Notes under the pieces: model-generated | Seen by the model: the letters and a program-made list of their open reading frames with translations, nothing else | What the model was told of the DNA's origin: nothing | The model's database searches: none | Shown: in pieces, positions 45,306 through 56,300 of the stretch | Numbering within the stretch: the first letter of the stretch is position 1 | How the letters are laid out: every line of letters begins with the position of its first letter | Assembly: GCA_027924645.1 (NCBI GenBank) | Contig: BSBN01001484.1 | Coordinates: forward strand, 2,232,001-2,296,000 | DNA: 64,000 bases | Origin: Cunninghamia lanceolata | Taxonomy: Eukaryota > Streptophyta > Pinopsida > Cupressales > Cupressaceae | Direction of reading: 5' to 3' | Made by a program: the position numbers and the translations under genes

Positions 45306-46049
45306 GTTCCAAGATGCTTCCTGTGGAGAGATTCATGAAGATATTAGAGGAAGGATCAAACACTCTTTACAGAGCAGATGTTAAATATGCACAATTCTAG
45401 CCACATGATTTGAGGAATGTGGATGATAAGTTTAAAAATGAATATCTTGATTTCCAGAATCAATACATTAAGCAACACCAATATGAATTAAGGAGGGGTG
45501 AAGAACTGATTGATCTGGAAAATACCTTTCAAAACTTTGGCAAAGATAAATGCTGCTCACATATCTCACCTTCCTTGGGCACATTCAAAGAAGTGGATTC
45601 CTATAAGGTCAATGATAATAGGAATTATATCCAAAGCATGATATCAGATAATGAAGTGCAAGGACAGGAACCAGAGAGGCAGGAATATAGTGGAAACTGG
45701 CAAGATGAAGTGTTAGAAGGGGCAGAGGAAGTTGATGAACAGTAAAGACAGTAACCAGTTTTTCGACAATGAGCAGGAATAACAAGTCTCAAGAATAATA
45801 TCTGAAGAATGGATGGATAAATATGAGTATACTATCATGATCTTTTGTGTTTTTGTTATGAATGTTGTTAGTATTATTGTTCATACTGTAACAAGCCAAA
45901 ATTTATGATGTTAATGTTTTTGGCTTGACTTTTTGAATTCGAAGATATTGTAAATGTATGACACTCAGTGGCCTTCTTGGCCACTTAAACTGTAAACGAT
46001 GCCTTTTTTTAATATATTGGTATAAGATCTTCAATTCAAAAAAAAAAAA
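45306..46049 (+). pseudogene. LINE 3' part and poly(A) tail
   Basis: Immediately after the copia, the LINE RT frame goes on for only a few residues ('QDAS') and then leaves the RT pattern. What follows is an open, polar stretch (45410-45745, with 'YIKQHQYELRRGEELIDLEN') that I read as the ORF2 C-terminal end or 3' region. The RT palm and thumb were therefore deleted before or apart from the copia insertion. The 3' untranslated part ends with AAGATCTTCAATTC and 12 A residues. Confidence 0.55.
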
Positions 46050-47473
46050 TACTAAAAAAAATTAAAATAAAAAAAACAAAATAAAAATATGATAATCATT
46101 AATAAATATTAAAAAAAGGGAATCAAAACGTATTTGAAAAATATTAAGTACCTATGAGTTAAGACATTTAAAAAAAATAAATATAATGAACGCTACCCCA
46201 AATAAATAAAATAAAACCCTTAAGTTTGTTCGTGCCTCTCGCGCCTCCTGCAGTCGTCTAAAGATTGATGTAGTTGCCGACTCGACTCTGCAACAGCAAG
46301 CGCCCACGTTGGCCAACAAATTCGACACGAGACTGTCAACAGCCGCAGACAATAGGGTCGTTCGAATTTTATGCGAACTACAATGATTTTCAAAAGTTTT
46401 CATTAAGTTCGTCGAATTTCGAACTCCAAGCATTAAATTCGCCGAATCATGTGACATAGGTCACAAGCATCATGAGAAGCACAAGCTAGAAGCTGGTTAC
46501 AAGGCAGATGTTGAAGACAATGACGAGTGCAAAAAACAAAGGACCTGTCACTGCTAGAGGCAAGTGGAGTAACATTTTGTTCCTTGTTTGCAATAAATTG
46601 AGGACATGTTTTGAATATTGCAAAAAACACGTAAATCTATTAAGTTCGTTGATTGTATTGAATTCTGAAGAACATTCTTGAGTTGTTCAATTTTGTTTCG
46701 TAAAAGCATTGTGTTGACGATAAAATACATGCCCAAGGTTTGGATTATTTAAGTCAAATAAATTAACCCCAGGGTGATGCAATAAGAAAGAAATCAGAAT
46801 AGTGTGATAATTAATATATGCATCATATGAAGAAACCAAAATTTAATACATTCACATGCACATAGAATCGGTCTTCTTATATATTCATATTATGTATTCT
46901 TTATACAATGTGCATTTTGTACCACAAGCATAGATATGAACATCACATGTGCTTGGGTAGTAATTCTCTTTACATTACATTCATTAATCTTTGGTTTATC
47001 ATGTACTCTTGTTCTACTCTTTTCCCTTTTCTCTACTATTTCTCCTCTTTTGATTGTGTTATGTATGTGTCTCCCTATCTCTCCTTTACTTGCGGTGAGG
47101 CCAAGTACTCATATAGCCTCCTATTCGTGTAGGGACGTGTCCTTCTCTGTGTCTTTGTACCTTGTCATCCTTCAATTGATACTGTGATGCCTCAGATGTT
47201 ACCACAATAGTCTTGCGGTGACTATAATTAGGTTTGTTCTATTTCCACTTCCTACCTGTCAACATCATCCCGAGACCTAATTCATTGTCTTGTCCTCGAG
47301 ACAACCTTCCACATATCAAAATCTTCAAAATTTGGAAAATCTTTTGAGTGCTTTGGAAAAGGTAGTAAGTGTTCGTATTTGATAAAGTTGATCTTTATCT
47401 ATTCATATGCATTCTCCCAAGTTTGGGTCGCATGTGTAATTTGTTGTATCCATGCTGAAAGGTCAATATATGC
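46050..47473. other. Intron sequence, nothing recognised
   Basis: An A-rich block follows the LINE tail. A slightly more complex patch at 46220-46450 has several TTCGAA/TTCGCCGAA motifs, which also occur left of the LINE near 35575-35620. That hints that the LINE split an older repeat. No coding domain is seen. Confidence 0.4.
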
Positions 47474-49955
47474 TCAGTCGGCAGTCATCAAAGTAGTCGA
47501 TTCTGTTAATGTAGATATTGCTTGCTTGATCCCTTGGAGAAGTGTAGATAGAAGCAATAAGTGAATCTTCAGCTCTAATTCTAGCTCCCTCATATGTGTT
47601 ATGGTCTTCATCCTTTGTTCACTTAATTGGTTGTGCTGAGATTGAATAGTTCTCAATTGTTGCCTTTGTGATCCATCTAAATCATTCATAATATTATAGC
47701 TTCCTGAAAACTGTAGAATCCAGGCCTCCATGTTATCCAATTGGCTCTTCTGTGTTATGGTAAGTTGTGGCCAATTGATGAAATACTGATACAACATAGA
47801 TACATTGTTGCAAGTATCCTCTAGCTTTGATATATATCGGTCCAAGTCTTTGCAGTCGTTTCTCCACTTCTATTGGGTTCATTTTAGCTCTTCTTTATGC
47901 TCATTGATTATTTGTTTCTTGAGCTTCTTCTTCTCTTATTCCCAACTACTCAATCGATCTAGCAACTTTTGGATTGCTTCTTCTAGCTGAGTTGTTGTGG
48001 TTGCTAATGAATCTACTTGTATTTGCAATTGATGTTGTATCATTTTGAGCATCTTTTCTATGCCTTCTTCTAGTGAAATATTTTTTTAAATTAGATCCTG
48101 CTTAGCACTACTACTAAATGCTTCTCCTAACTCCATTTTCTGAATCAGTGATATCTCAGTAAAATTAATTTGTGGCCCTGTAGGAGTATGCATAAATATA
48201 TTTGGACTTACTGTCACTGTCGGAGCTCCTTTCTTTTATCTGGCCATGTACTCTTGGATTTTGCTTATAAAGTAACAAGCCATTTTGATGGAGTGGTCAA
48301 TTATGTGGATGTTTCCCCTGTTTCTTTCTCTACCTCCTTTGTTCCTTCATGTTTTTCATTTTCCATTTCTCTCTCTTCTTTCTTTTCTCCCCTTGTTTCT
48401 TTTTGGAGACTATCATCAATCTCTATTTCTACTGTGCCAAGTACCTTGTCGCTTTGTTCTTTTTCTGTTTCCTTTATCTATGTTACCAGCTCTTTTGTTA
48501 CAATTGCCTCTTTTTGTACCGGTTGCTGAGGTAAATCTTGTTCATCCCTGAGTTGTTGTGTATGTGGTGGAGATGGTATTGTAGGTATCTCTAGGCTCCT
48601 CATGCGGTTGACGACTCTAAGCTATTATATTATAAGCATGTTGAGCTGCCACAACAGCTTCATGATATAACTTTTTGTTGGGTTTTATCATTTCTCGGAT
48701 TGAGAACTAAGGTATCTACCCGGTACTTCCTTCTTAGTTCTTGTTCCTAAATGCCCTGTACTTGACTCTTTGTCTTGGGAGAAAAACTCGTGTCCTCGGC
48801 CACCTTGTCCATAGCTTTAGTTTTTTATGTAGTATCTATTTTGAAGGCTTCTTCTCTTTGTGTGGTTATCTACTTTTGTAGTATTGTTTAAACTCTACCA
48901 GAAATCCTTCAGTGGTTTGATCTATAGAATATGGACTTCTTGTGATGAAGCCCACCATCGCTCTAATTATAATTTCTTTGTTTGGCACAGTAGCAGTAGA
49001 ATACGAGTTAGCTAGTTCCAACAGTTTGTTGACTCCAAACAAAGATTTGAGGAGTTTCTGCTCATCCAAAAGGGCTCCTATGTTGGTTCTTGTACCGCTT
49101 GTTTTTGTCTTCTCTTTTGCAGTTCTACTAAAGAAGGTTCTTCCTCTTCCAAGGTATCATCATATTGTACTAACTTATGTGCTTTTTGCTTCTGATACCA
49201 CTTGATGCAGTCATGGACGAAGGATCCAATGAAGGATTATCCAACCATACAACCTAATGAGACAACATACACAATAGATATAACCATAATAGTTAGAGGA
49301 TATTTTTAGCCTGATTCTAGTAAAATAGTTGTATTTTCAGCCTTCCATTTGTTTCTCCTATTTGATTCCAGATATATTCACAAGTATCTATATGGTTCTG
49401 TAAATCTTTTATTCCATCACATTTTAACATTTCCTTGGTATCTTCTTCTTCCAGGTATATGTTCTTGATCAGAATTGTTTAGGCTTTCCAAGTGGGTATG
49501 TTCGGTTTATGTGTGTTCCATTATCTTGCGACACTTAGTATTAATGTATCACCTAAAGCTCTCATTCAAAATTCTTTATTTACAAATGTCTTTTCCATAG
49601 CTTGGAGATAAGCCCTCAAATCTCCTACTCCTAAATAATGTGGCAATTGAACATGTGAGATCTCCTTTTGTATGCAATTTAGTCTCTTATTCTATGGTGG
49701 GTCTGATTTCCTTGCGGTATCTATTTGTGTGGTTTTAGTTACTTTTCTAGCTATAGCGACTTTTCTAAGCCCTACTATCTTCTTTTTATGCTTTTCTAGC
49801 TCTTCCCATGCCCAAGCTTCTATCGCATCATCTGTGTCAGTTGAGAAACTGTCATTGTCTATGAATATCTCACCTTCTGAATTGGATTCTCCATCCCCAT
49901 TCTTTCCTAGGTATTTTCCCAATTGTGTATAATGTTTTATTTCATTCATCTTCAT
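47474..49955 (-). other. Minus-strand reading frames of unknown function, probably retroelement-derived
   Basis: Downstream of the gypsy protease on the minus strand, where RT would be expected, lie instead an acidic stretch with 'AIEAWAWEELEKHKKKI' (49955-49692), a segment with 'HYLGVGDLRAYLQAMEKTF' (about 49655-49600) and 'HIDTCEYIWNQIGETNGRL' (about 49415-49345), then 'RAMVGFITRSPYSIDQTTEG' (about 48960-48900), a Glu/Lys-rich region near 48420-48300, and a coiled-coil-like frame at 47845-47474 rich in Leu, Gln and Glu. Stops separate them. None matches RT, RNase H or integrase as I know them. They could be an extra gag-like ORF or part of another element. Confidence 0.4.
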
Positions 49956-50032
49956 CTTTTTCCTCGTCCTCCATGTATATTTCTTCTACATATGCTCCTT
50001 TCATTCCTTCACTAAAAGGCATGTGTACTGCT

Positions 50033-50623
50033 TTACCACCCTTGCAGTATTAATTCCTCCTTATCTACATCAAATATTCCATTATTATACACAAACCACA
50101 CAATATCTAATATAATGTTGAAGACTTCTTGAGATCCTTTGTACATATCTATGACTACAAAGTCAACCTTTGTTTTTATGCCCATGAAATTTACTTGTAC
50201 ATCTCTCCAAGTCCCTATGAGGCATATGGGGCTTCCATATGCTAAGACAATGTCATAGGGTATTCCATGTAGTTGCAGTCCACCGAATGCCTCCCATATT
50301 TCTTTAGGCATGATGTTTATGTCTGCACCCAAGTCTAGTAAGGCTTTTCTGACCACTTTCTCATTTAGCTTAAAATCTAGAAAAATTGGTTGCTTCTTCC
50401 ACTTTTTTTGAGTCTTTACCAAGAATCTGATTTGAGGTCTCCTATGCTCTATGCCCTTTTCATTCCAATGTTTAGAGAATTGTGTAAGTTTTTCGAGTAG
50501 ATTTTCTTCTTCTATTAAGTTAGCCATCTCTTTTAAATTTTGGGCTTCTTTTTCTGAAAAGTAGCCTTTCTTATTTTCTTGTTTTTGTATTTTTTCAATT
50601 AATTCTTTAGATTTTCTGACCAC
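50033..50623 (-). pseudogene. Gypsy retropepsin-type protease
   Basis: A 196-codon minus-strand frame. The aspartic protease box reads 'ALLDLGADINIMP' (D-L-G-A codons at 50335-50324); D-L-G-A is usual in plant non-chromovirus gypsy elements. 'VDFVVIDMYKGS' (around 50160) follows, then a degenerate 'NIILDIVWF' where the family has an I-L-G-R-P box. The N-terminal third is a Lys/Glu-rich linker. The loss of the ILGRP box suggests inactivity. It belongs with the gag at 50900-52390. Confidence 0.7.
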
Positions 50624-50911
50624 TAAGCCATGTTCTCTTTTATTTGGATTTTTTTCTTCTTCCTCACTCTCATCTATTTCTTCTAATATCTGTTTCTTTT
50701 TATTTGTATCTACTCCTCCACAAGTAACTACTACAACTCTATTCTCTTTCTTCCTAAATTTCTCAATAGCTTCCTTCCTAAGTTGTTCTTTTATATTCTC
50801 TTTCCAACAATTCTTCTTCTATCATCGAAGGTCCCCCTACTTCATATTTAGATTCTATATCAACTTTTTTGCATCTTCTAATATTTTGTCCTCCTTTCTT
50901 CGGTATTTTCA
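50624..50911 (-). other. Gag-protease linker, stop-rich
   Basis: Minus-strand translation gives a Lys/Glu-rich, stop-broken linker between the last zinc knuckle and the protease frame. No domain is seen. Confidence 0.4.
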
Positions 50912-52390
50912 TTAACACTTTAGCACTGCATAATGCATTAGGACCCAACAATTCTTCACTTTTTGTTCCTTGTTCCGGTCCATTCTTGTAAAACTATACG
51001 GCTTTGGGGCAACTGAAAGCATTGTGTGTAGAATCACAGCAAACCCCACAAATTGATTCTTCTTTCTTCCTGCTCCTACATTCATTTGCATAGTGTCCTG
51101 GTTTACCACAATGGTAATAAGTTGGTCTTTGACTTCTTACTCTTCCACGACCTCCTCTATTATTGTTGCAGTAGCCTCCTCTCCCATATCCTTGAAAATA
51201 ATCATCGTTATAGCTAGTAGAAGGCTCCTCATTTTGTATTTGGGGTACCCCCTAGTTTATATTATTGACTTGTCTCTGATTTTTCCTCCATTGCGGTTCT
51301 TGATACTATGGGTTGGATAATCCTTAAGTGTTGTTGCGGCCAATCCTTGTGCCCTGCCATGCCTCTATCTATAGAGGACTCCTCTTTATTCATTCCTCAA
51401 ACCAATGGTTCATATCCTTCTTCTTCCAATAATATGGGATAGTCATTTGTTACATGTTTGTCCCATTGTTGGCATTTACCACAGTAAAAACTTACTGTTC
51501 TTCCTGGGGCCTTTTCGAATTCCACCCTCAGTGTGGTGGCTATTTTTGTACCTTCTATCATCAAACATTCATTTCTCAAGTGTCCCTCTCTACTACTCTA
51601 AGTACAACAAATATTGGTCCTTCTGGCAAAGGGAGAAGTCTCACTCTTTTCACCCTTTGACAAAATTTCTTGTTTTAATTTCAGCTTTTCTAACTTCAAT
51701 TTTAATTTCTCTATTTTCTCACTCCCACAGGGGTCATTTTCCCTTCTCCGCAATTGGGATTCCATTCCGGTAGCCAACTCTACTACTTCCTTGTATGTGG
51801 TGAACACTTTTCCATCTATTGTAGCTCTAATATGTGGTCTTAATCCCGACACAAACCACTCAATCCTTTGCTTTTTTGTTAATGGTTCCTCCAGCTTTCT
51901 AACCACACTCTTAAAATGTTAATCATATTCCTTTATTGATTCATTCTTTCCTTAAATCGTTTCTCTCACTTTGCTTACACTCTCAGTTGGGGCTTTTGAA
52001 GAATAGAAATTTGTCAGGGACAACTCACTTATTTCTTCCCACTTCTTATCATGTTTTGGGCACACCTTGTTATACTATCTTAAAAATTCATCTCTGAGTG
52101 TTCCTATGAATTTATATAGCCGTGTCTGGTCATCATCAATGCCAGTCCTATTCCAATGAGATTCCAAGATGAATAGATGCTCGCTTGCATCCTTAATATC
52201 CTTACCAAACACAAGAAGCTTAGTCCTATTTGCGGCCATTTTTGCAAGACTAAAAGATGTTTTTGATTTGTCTTTTTGTTGTTTTGAGCTTATCCTTCCT
52301 CTTGATTTATCTTCTACTCTTGGTTCTCTCTCTTTGTTTTCTTTAGGTTTTTTCACCCTAGTTCTACCCTTCTACTAGTTAATTAACTTC
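50912..52390 (-). pseudogene. Gypsy gag with several zinc knuckles (minus strand), broken
   Basis: From right to left on the minus strand: a basic N-terminal part and the capsid start 'LAKMAANRTKLLVFGKD' (about 52257-52207), 'LYKFIGTLRDEFL', 'KNESIKEYD' and 'IEWFVSGLRPHIRATI' (about 51865-51818), typical of Ty3-gypsy gag. Four knuckle-like boxes follow: one near 51590 ('SREGHLRNEC'), one near 51490 ('CGKCQQWDKHVTND' then Tyr instead of the last Cys), one at about 51113-51075 ('YHCGKPGHYANEC' with the first Cys changed to Tyr), and one intact CCHC ('CGVCCDSTHNAFSC', about 51051-51010). Stops and frameshifts separate the open pieces (52356-52075, 51906-51598, 51579-51397). Confidence 0.7.
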
Positions 52391-52989
52391 CTTTCTTTGC
52401 CCTTATCTCCAGGCAATTGAATTTCAAAATAATCACTGCCCAATATCTCCTCAAAATTCTTCAAACAATCTCTTCTTGCTCTCGCTTCCAACTAAAAAGT
52501 AAATCTAAAGCTAAAAAGCAACCTAAAAACACAAAACACACTTCCAACTTACCTATCACTCCAACTTTCCAAAACTTAATTGTTTTTCATCGCTCAAGGT
52601 TGTCAAATTTTTTTGCCTAAAAGATTGCTAAAGTGTTTTTCATTAGTGCTACAAGGATCAAATAACTTGCATCAAAGTCATTCATCATTCCAAGTAAGTT
52701 TTTTTTAGTTTTTTAAAATTTATTTCTAAGCTTCCTATTTTGTCAAATGTTTAATTGTTGTTTTTCAAATTGTTATTCAATTTTTAACGTTTTATTGGGC
52801 AATATGTTATTTTTTTCATGGGAAACATTGACATATCAAAATATGATTTTATTTCCCATTTTGCTGATGAATGATGACTGAAATGATGCGAACAACAATT
52901 GGTATGACTGATCAAATATCCAAAATGACTGAGTTTCTCCCTCCCAATGTGGTTCTCAGCTAGGGCTGACTGAAACAACTCAGATCCAG
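52391..52989. other. Leader region of the minus gypsy, no gene
   Basis: AT-rich and without coding potential. By position it lies between the gag start and an LTR candidate on the minus strand. I could not locate a convincing PBS. Confidence 0.35.
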
Positions 52990-53628
52990 GGCTATATGAT
53001 GATCAAAAATTCACCAAAAAACTAAAGATCAATATATAAATGCTCAAATATGCTTGGGCAATGAAATGATGATATTTGATTGCAAAAAGCATTGTAGCAG
53101 CACTATAGAGACGCTGTAGCAAACTGAAAATATCTCCAAATCCTCCACAAATTAGCACAATTGTGATTCCCGGATGGAATCACCCAAGATTGGAAACAAG
53201 GGTTTTCATCCTTGATCCCCAAATATGGAATTCAAGAGGGTTTTCGTCCTCTCAAACCCTAAACAAACCAAGGGTTTTCATCCTTGGATGCCCTAGATTG
53301 AACAAACTGCTCAAATCTAAAAAGTAGACGCAAAAAAGATAACTTGAATGATGATCAAATGAAGATAGGCGCCTCCTTGATATAACTTTTTGAATTGGGC
53401 CCTTGGGTCTTAAATTTCCCTCCAAGTATTTGAAAATATTTTTTAATTTTTATTTTATTTTATTTATATTTTAAGCATTTAAAATACCTTTATTTTAGCA
53501 CTAGTGTTTAAAAACACCTTTTATTTTAATTATACTAATATTATTAAGTTGCCCCTAAAATTAAAAATTACCAGGCCCAACTTAAATAATATTATTAATT
53601 ATTTTAATCCGTAAAAGGGGACATGACA
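52990..53628 (-). repeat. Candidate 5' LTR of the minus gypsy
   Basis: On the minus strand it begins TGTCATGTCCCC at 53628, close to the LTR start TGTAATGTCCCC at 55515. On the + strand it carries two copies of AAGGGTTTTCATCCTTG (about 53199 and 53268), shared with the LTR at 10105-11288. The inner (left) boundary is not resolved. Confidence 0.4.
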
Positions 53629-54130
53629 TGCACCTTCATAGTCGCCAATGTTGAAATAGAAGTACTAATCATGCACATCACTCAGTTACTGTTCTACAGC
53701 CAAAGACATTTTACATAGATGGCAATGACCTGTACACTGCAGATTCAACTTCTTCATCATCTGCATTAATACTAAATTGCCAAGGCTACCATGTTAATGA
53801 TCAATTTGCAACATTTACCACATGATTTACATGTTGTACTAGAAACGTTTTTCCTCAACCACATTCCTTTCTTCTCTGATTTTAAGAAAATCCTCCTTAG
53901 CTTAAGGTTCTCACCATGGTACTGATTTGTAAGTGCTGCTATTAAAGTTTGATAAGCATCATCACTCTACACCTTGTTTAGTCCAAGCTCTTGTCTTAAT
54001 CCTTCATCAACTACCTTCAGCCACTTGTAAGCTCTCTGATTTATATAGCAAAAACAATTTCTTCTAATGTACAATCTTCCATTTATGTGAAGTACCTATT
54101 TCCGTACAAGGGTAAACATTCATATTCAAT
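53629..54130 (-). other. Continuation of a gypsy gag region left of the solo LTR
   Basis: If the solo LTR at 54136-55515 and one copy of its target duplication are removed, this segment continues the minus-strand gag at 55521-56300. Its own translation is stop-rich and I recognise no clear box, so the statement rests on the target duplication. Confidence 0.4.
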
Positions 54131-54863
54131 CGCCCTATAATATCCTCTGCAGGATAGAAAGAGTTTAAGCATAAATTAAATTAAAGGCTTAATTTACAAG
54201 AGGCCGACTGACTTAAGGAAGATAAATATTAGATTATGGCCGACTTCATGGTGCAGCCCCATCCGACTTCATTACTTGGGCCGACCTCCAATATATAGGC
54301 CGACTACATAAAAAATATAGCGCCAAGATATATAAATGTATGTGAAGTGCGCTGATTTAAAACATATATGATGCGATTTAATAGATATAAAGCAGCGGTC
54401 TGTAGTGATGATAAAGCAGCAATCTTATTAAGAAGACAAAGATAATCATAACAATTATTATTGTTAAGGCAAAGATCAAGGTTGAAAGGTTTTGTTAGCA
54501 AAAGACACATCATTATGAAAGATCACCTCTCATCCCAATAGGTGTGTTCCTTCATAAAGTCGCCCTCCTTAGGAAGATATATTAAGAAGTTTGTGAAGTG
54601 CATTTGAAAGAGAATGAACAAGAATGATCATTGGACTATAAAAGCAGAAATAAAGGAAGAATATATATATATAAGGCAGAAAGGAATATATCAGCAGTGA
54701 TATATTTATTTATGTAATATTTATATCAGCAGATTGGAATCCATCAAGAGGTACACATATCAATCATACCGATTCCCAAGCAATACAATTGAAATAAGAG
54801 GAGGTTAGTAAGTAGGAAATGATGGCCCTTTCAGGGTTCACGAGATGGTGAAGTGCCGATAGG

Positions 54864-55111
54864 CCCCTTCATCAAGTACGCCACCAGAGTTAAGTGCTCG
54901 TGGACCGGGAGGCTTATGAGTGCTCTCGGGCTTGTTGAATAGAGGACTTCATGCATCTTATCAAGCACGCCACCCTAAGGTGAGACACTCGTGGGCTGGG
55001 AGGCGATTAAGTGCTCCTTGGCTTGATCAAGGCATCTTATCAAGCAGGCCACCCCAAGGTGTGACACTCGTGGGTTGGGAGGCGACTATGTGCTCCTGGG
55101 CTTGATCAAGG
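54864..55111. repeat. 79-90 bp minisatellite in the solo LTR
   Basis: Three units: 54864-54953 (diverged), 54954-55032 and 55033-55111. Each has 'ATCAAGYA(C/G)GCCACC', 'CTCGTGG' and 'GGGAGGC', and ends near 'GGCTTG(A)T'. The last two differ at only a few positions. It is notably GC-rich for this intron. The open frame at 54920-55105 is produced by the repeat. Confidence 0.8.
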
Positions 55112-55333
55112 AGGACGGCCAGCCTCCAAGGTGAACTGGGAGATGTTAGGTGGACTGACCCCTTTCATGCTCTCGACAATATTGTTACTTACTAACACTA
55201 CGGGAAGATTCAATATGTGATTGGCTTCGGGAATTGTGTTATGGATTGAACTAAATGTGGATTATGCTATGATGATTTGATCTCATTATTTATGTTATGA
55301 AGTATTGATCTCATTATTAATTATGCTATGATA

Positions 55334-55399
55334 GATGAATTTAATATGAATAATAAATGAACTTAATATGAATAATAGATGAACTTAATATGAATAATG
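55334..55399. repeat. 22-bp tandem triplicate
   Basis: Three consecutive copies of GATGAACTTAATATGAATAATA with one to three changes. Confidence 0.8.
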
Positions 55400-55520
55400 C
55401 TATGAACTGAATATTATCTAATTTATTGATCTTTAATATTTCTAATGTCCTTTTCTAGTGATTATTATTGTATGCAAGAAAAGAAATCAGGAATATCCTA
55501 AAAGGGGACATTACACGCCC

Positions 55521-56300
55521 TTCAGAAGTTTCAACCTCGCCATATTGTTGTCCTTTTGTTAATGATACTCATCTGTCAACATGTCCATTACCTTTGCCCC
55601 TAATCTTTTCATTTGAAGTTTCCCCCTTTAAAACTTATTTATGGCTTCCCCTCTATTCTCAAGACCAATTGATAAACCCTTTGACTCTCACTCATTCTAA
55701 CTAATAGGATATCGTCCATCCACATTTCTGGCCATAAGCTTTTTTGTCAATCAAATGGCAAAAGCATGTCTTTAAGCCTGGACACCATTTTGTCCCAAAT
55801 TCTTATATTCTCCTTTCCTTTTTTGACTCTCTCGTTCTGCAAGTAACTCCACCATAGTGAAGTATGTCCTTGTATCTTGATGCATGAAAACTTAAGTGGC
55901 TACAAATCCTCCACTTCTTGATTTTTTGGTAGTCCAAATCTGCAATACTGATACAGTACACCAGCTCTTCTGGAGTTAACTCCCAACATAACCTCAAATT
56001 GCCAACCAGCTTTAACAATGTCATGATAATTCTCTCTTCTAGACCTTGTGCCATGTTTTCGTGTTTTTCTTCAATGGTTCTGCGTCACTCTCATGCACAA
56101 CTCTACATTTCTAGTTTGTATTTTCAGATCTTTAAGTATTATTCTTAGTGCTTGCACTTCCTCTGCAAAAGCATCAGCAACAGCATCATCCACTTCAGCA
56201 GAACTACTTGCTCTCCGCCTTCTTCTTCCTCTCCAAAAAAAGAATGAATCCTCTATGTGCCATATAAGTGATTCTAATACCACAAGGATGGCATGGTCAA
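55521..56300 (-). pseudogene. Gypsy gag (second minus element), broken
   Basis: The minus-strand translation shows a coiled-coil-like N-terminus rich in Ala, Glu and Arg (56283-56071), a middle part with 'KAGWQFEV' and 'GVLYQYCRFGL', then the capsid pattern 'PLKFSCIKIQGHTSLWWSYL' (about 55900-55841) and 'GKENIRIWDKMVSRLKDMLL' (about 55818-55759). This is the gypsy gag 'L...G.A..WW..L...R...G...I..W..M...L...F.P' signature. It ends against the solo LTR at 55515. The small frames 55803-56054 and 56071-56283 are its surviving pieces. No protease or RT of this element was found nearby. Confidence 0.6.

Larger units (their letters stand above)
35900..46049 (+). mobile_element. L1-type LINE, interrupted by a copia
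   Basis: A non-LTR element runs in + orientation: a 5' untranslated part, ORF1 (36273-37148 with a broken tail to 38041), ORF2 (from 38054) with endonuclease and the N-terminal RT half. It is then split by the copia at 39968-45305 and continues from 45306 to a 12-base poly(A) tail (46038-46049). The 5' end is approximate. The RT C-terminal half is absent, so the LINE itself had an internal deletion. It is antisense to the seipin gene in whose intron it lies. Confidence 0.75.
54136..55515 (-). repeat. Solo LTR (1.38 kb) in a gypsy gag
   Basis: On the minus strand it begins TGTAATGTCCCC (55515) and ends GGATATTATA (54136). It is flanked by a perfect direct duplication CGCCC (54131-54135 and 55516-55520). 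The two ends form a 10-bp inverted repeat with two mismatches; the usual CA end has become TA. No internal genes are present. It contains a 79- to 90-bp minisatellite (54864-55111), several GGCCGACT motifs (54200-54310) and a 22-bp triplicate (55334-55399). Confidence 0.8.

Noticed and set aside
48170..48551. Overlapping + frames rich in Ser, Phe and Leu that look like membrane segments
   Set aside because: They are antisense to a Glu/Lys-rich minus-strand region; AAG/GAA-rich sense strands read as Phe/Leu/Ser on the opposite strand.
54920..55105. 61-codon + frame in the intron
   Set aside because: It comes from the 79-bp minisatellite units of the solo LTR.
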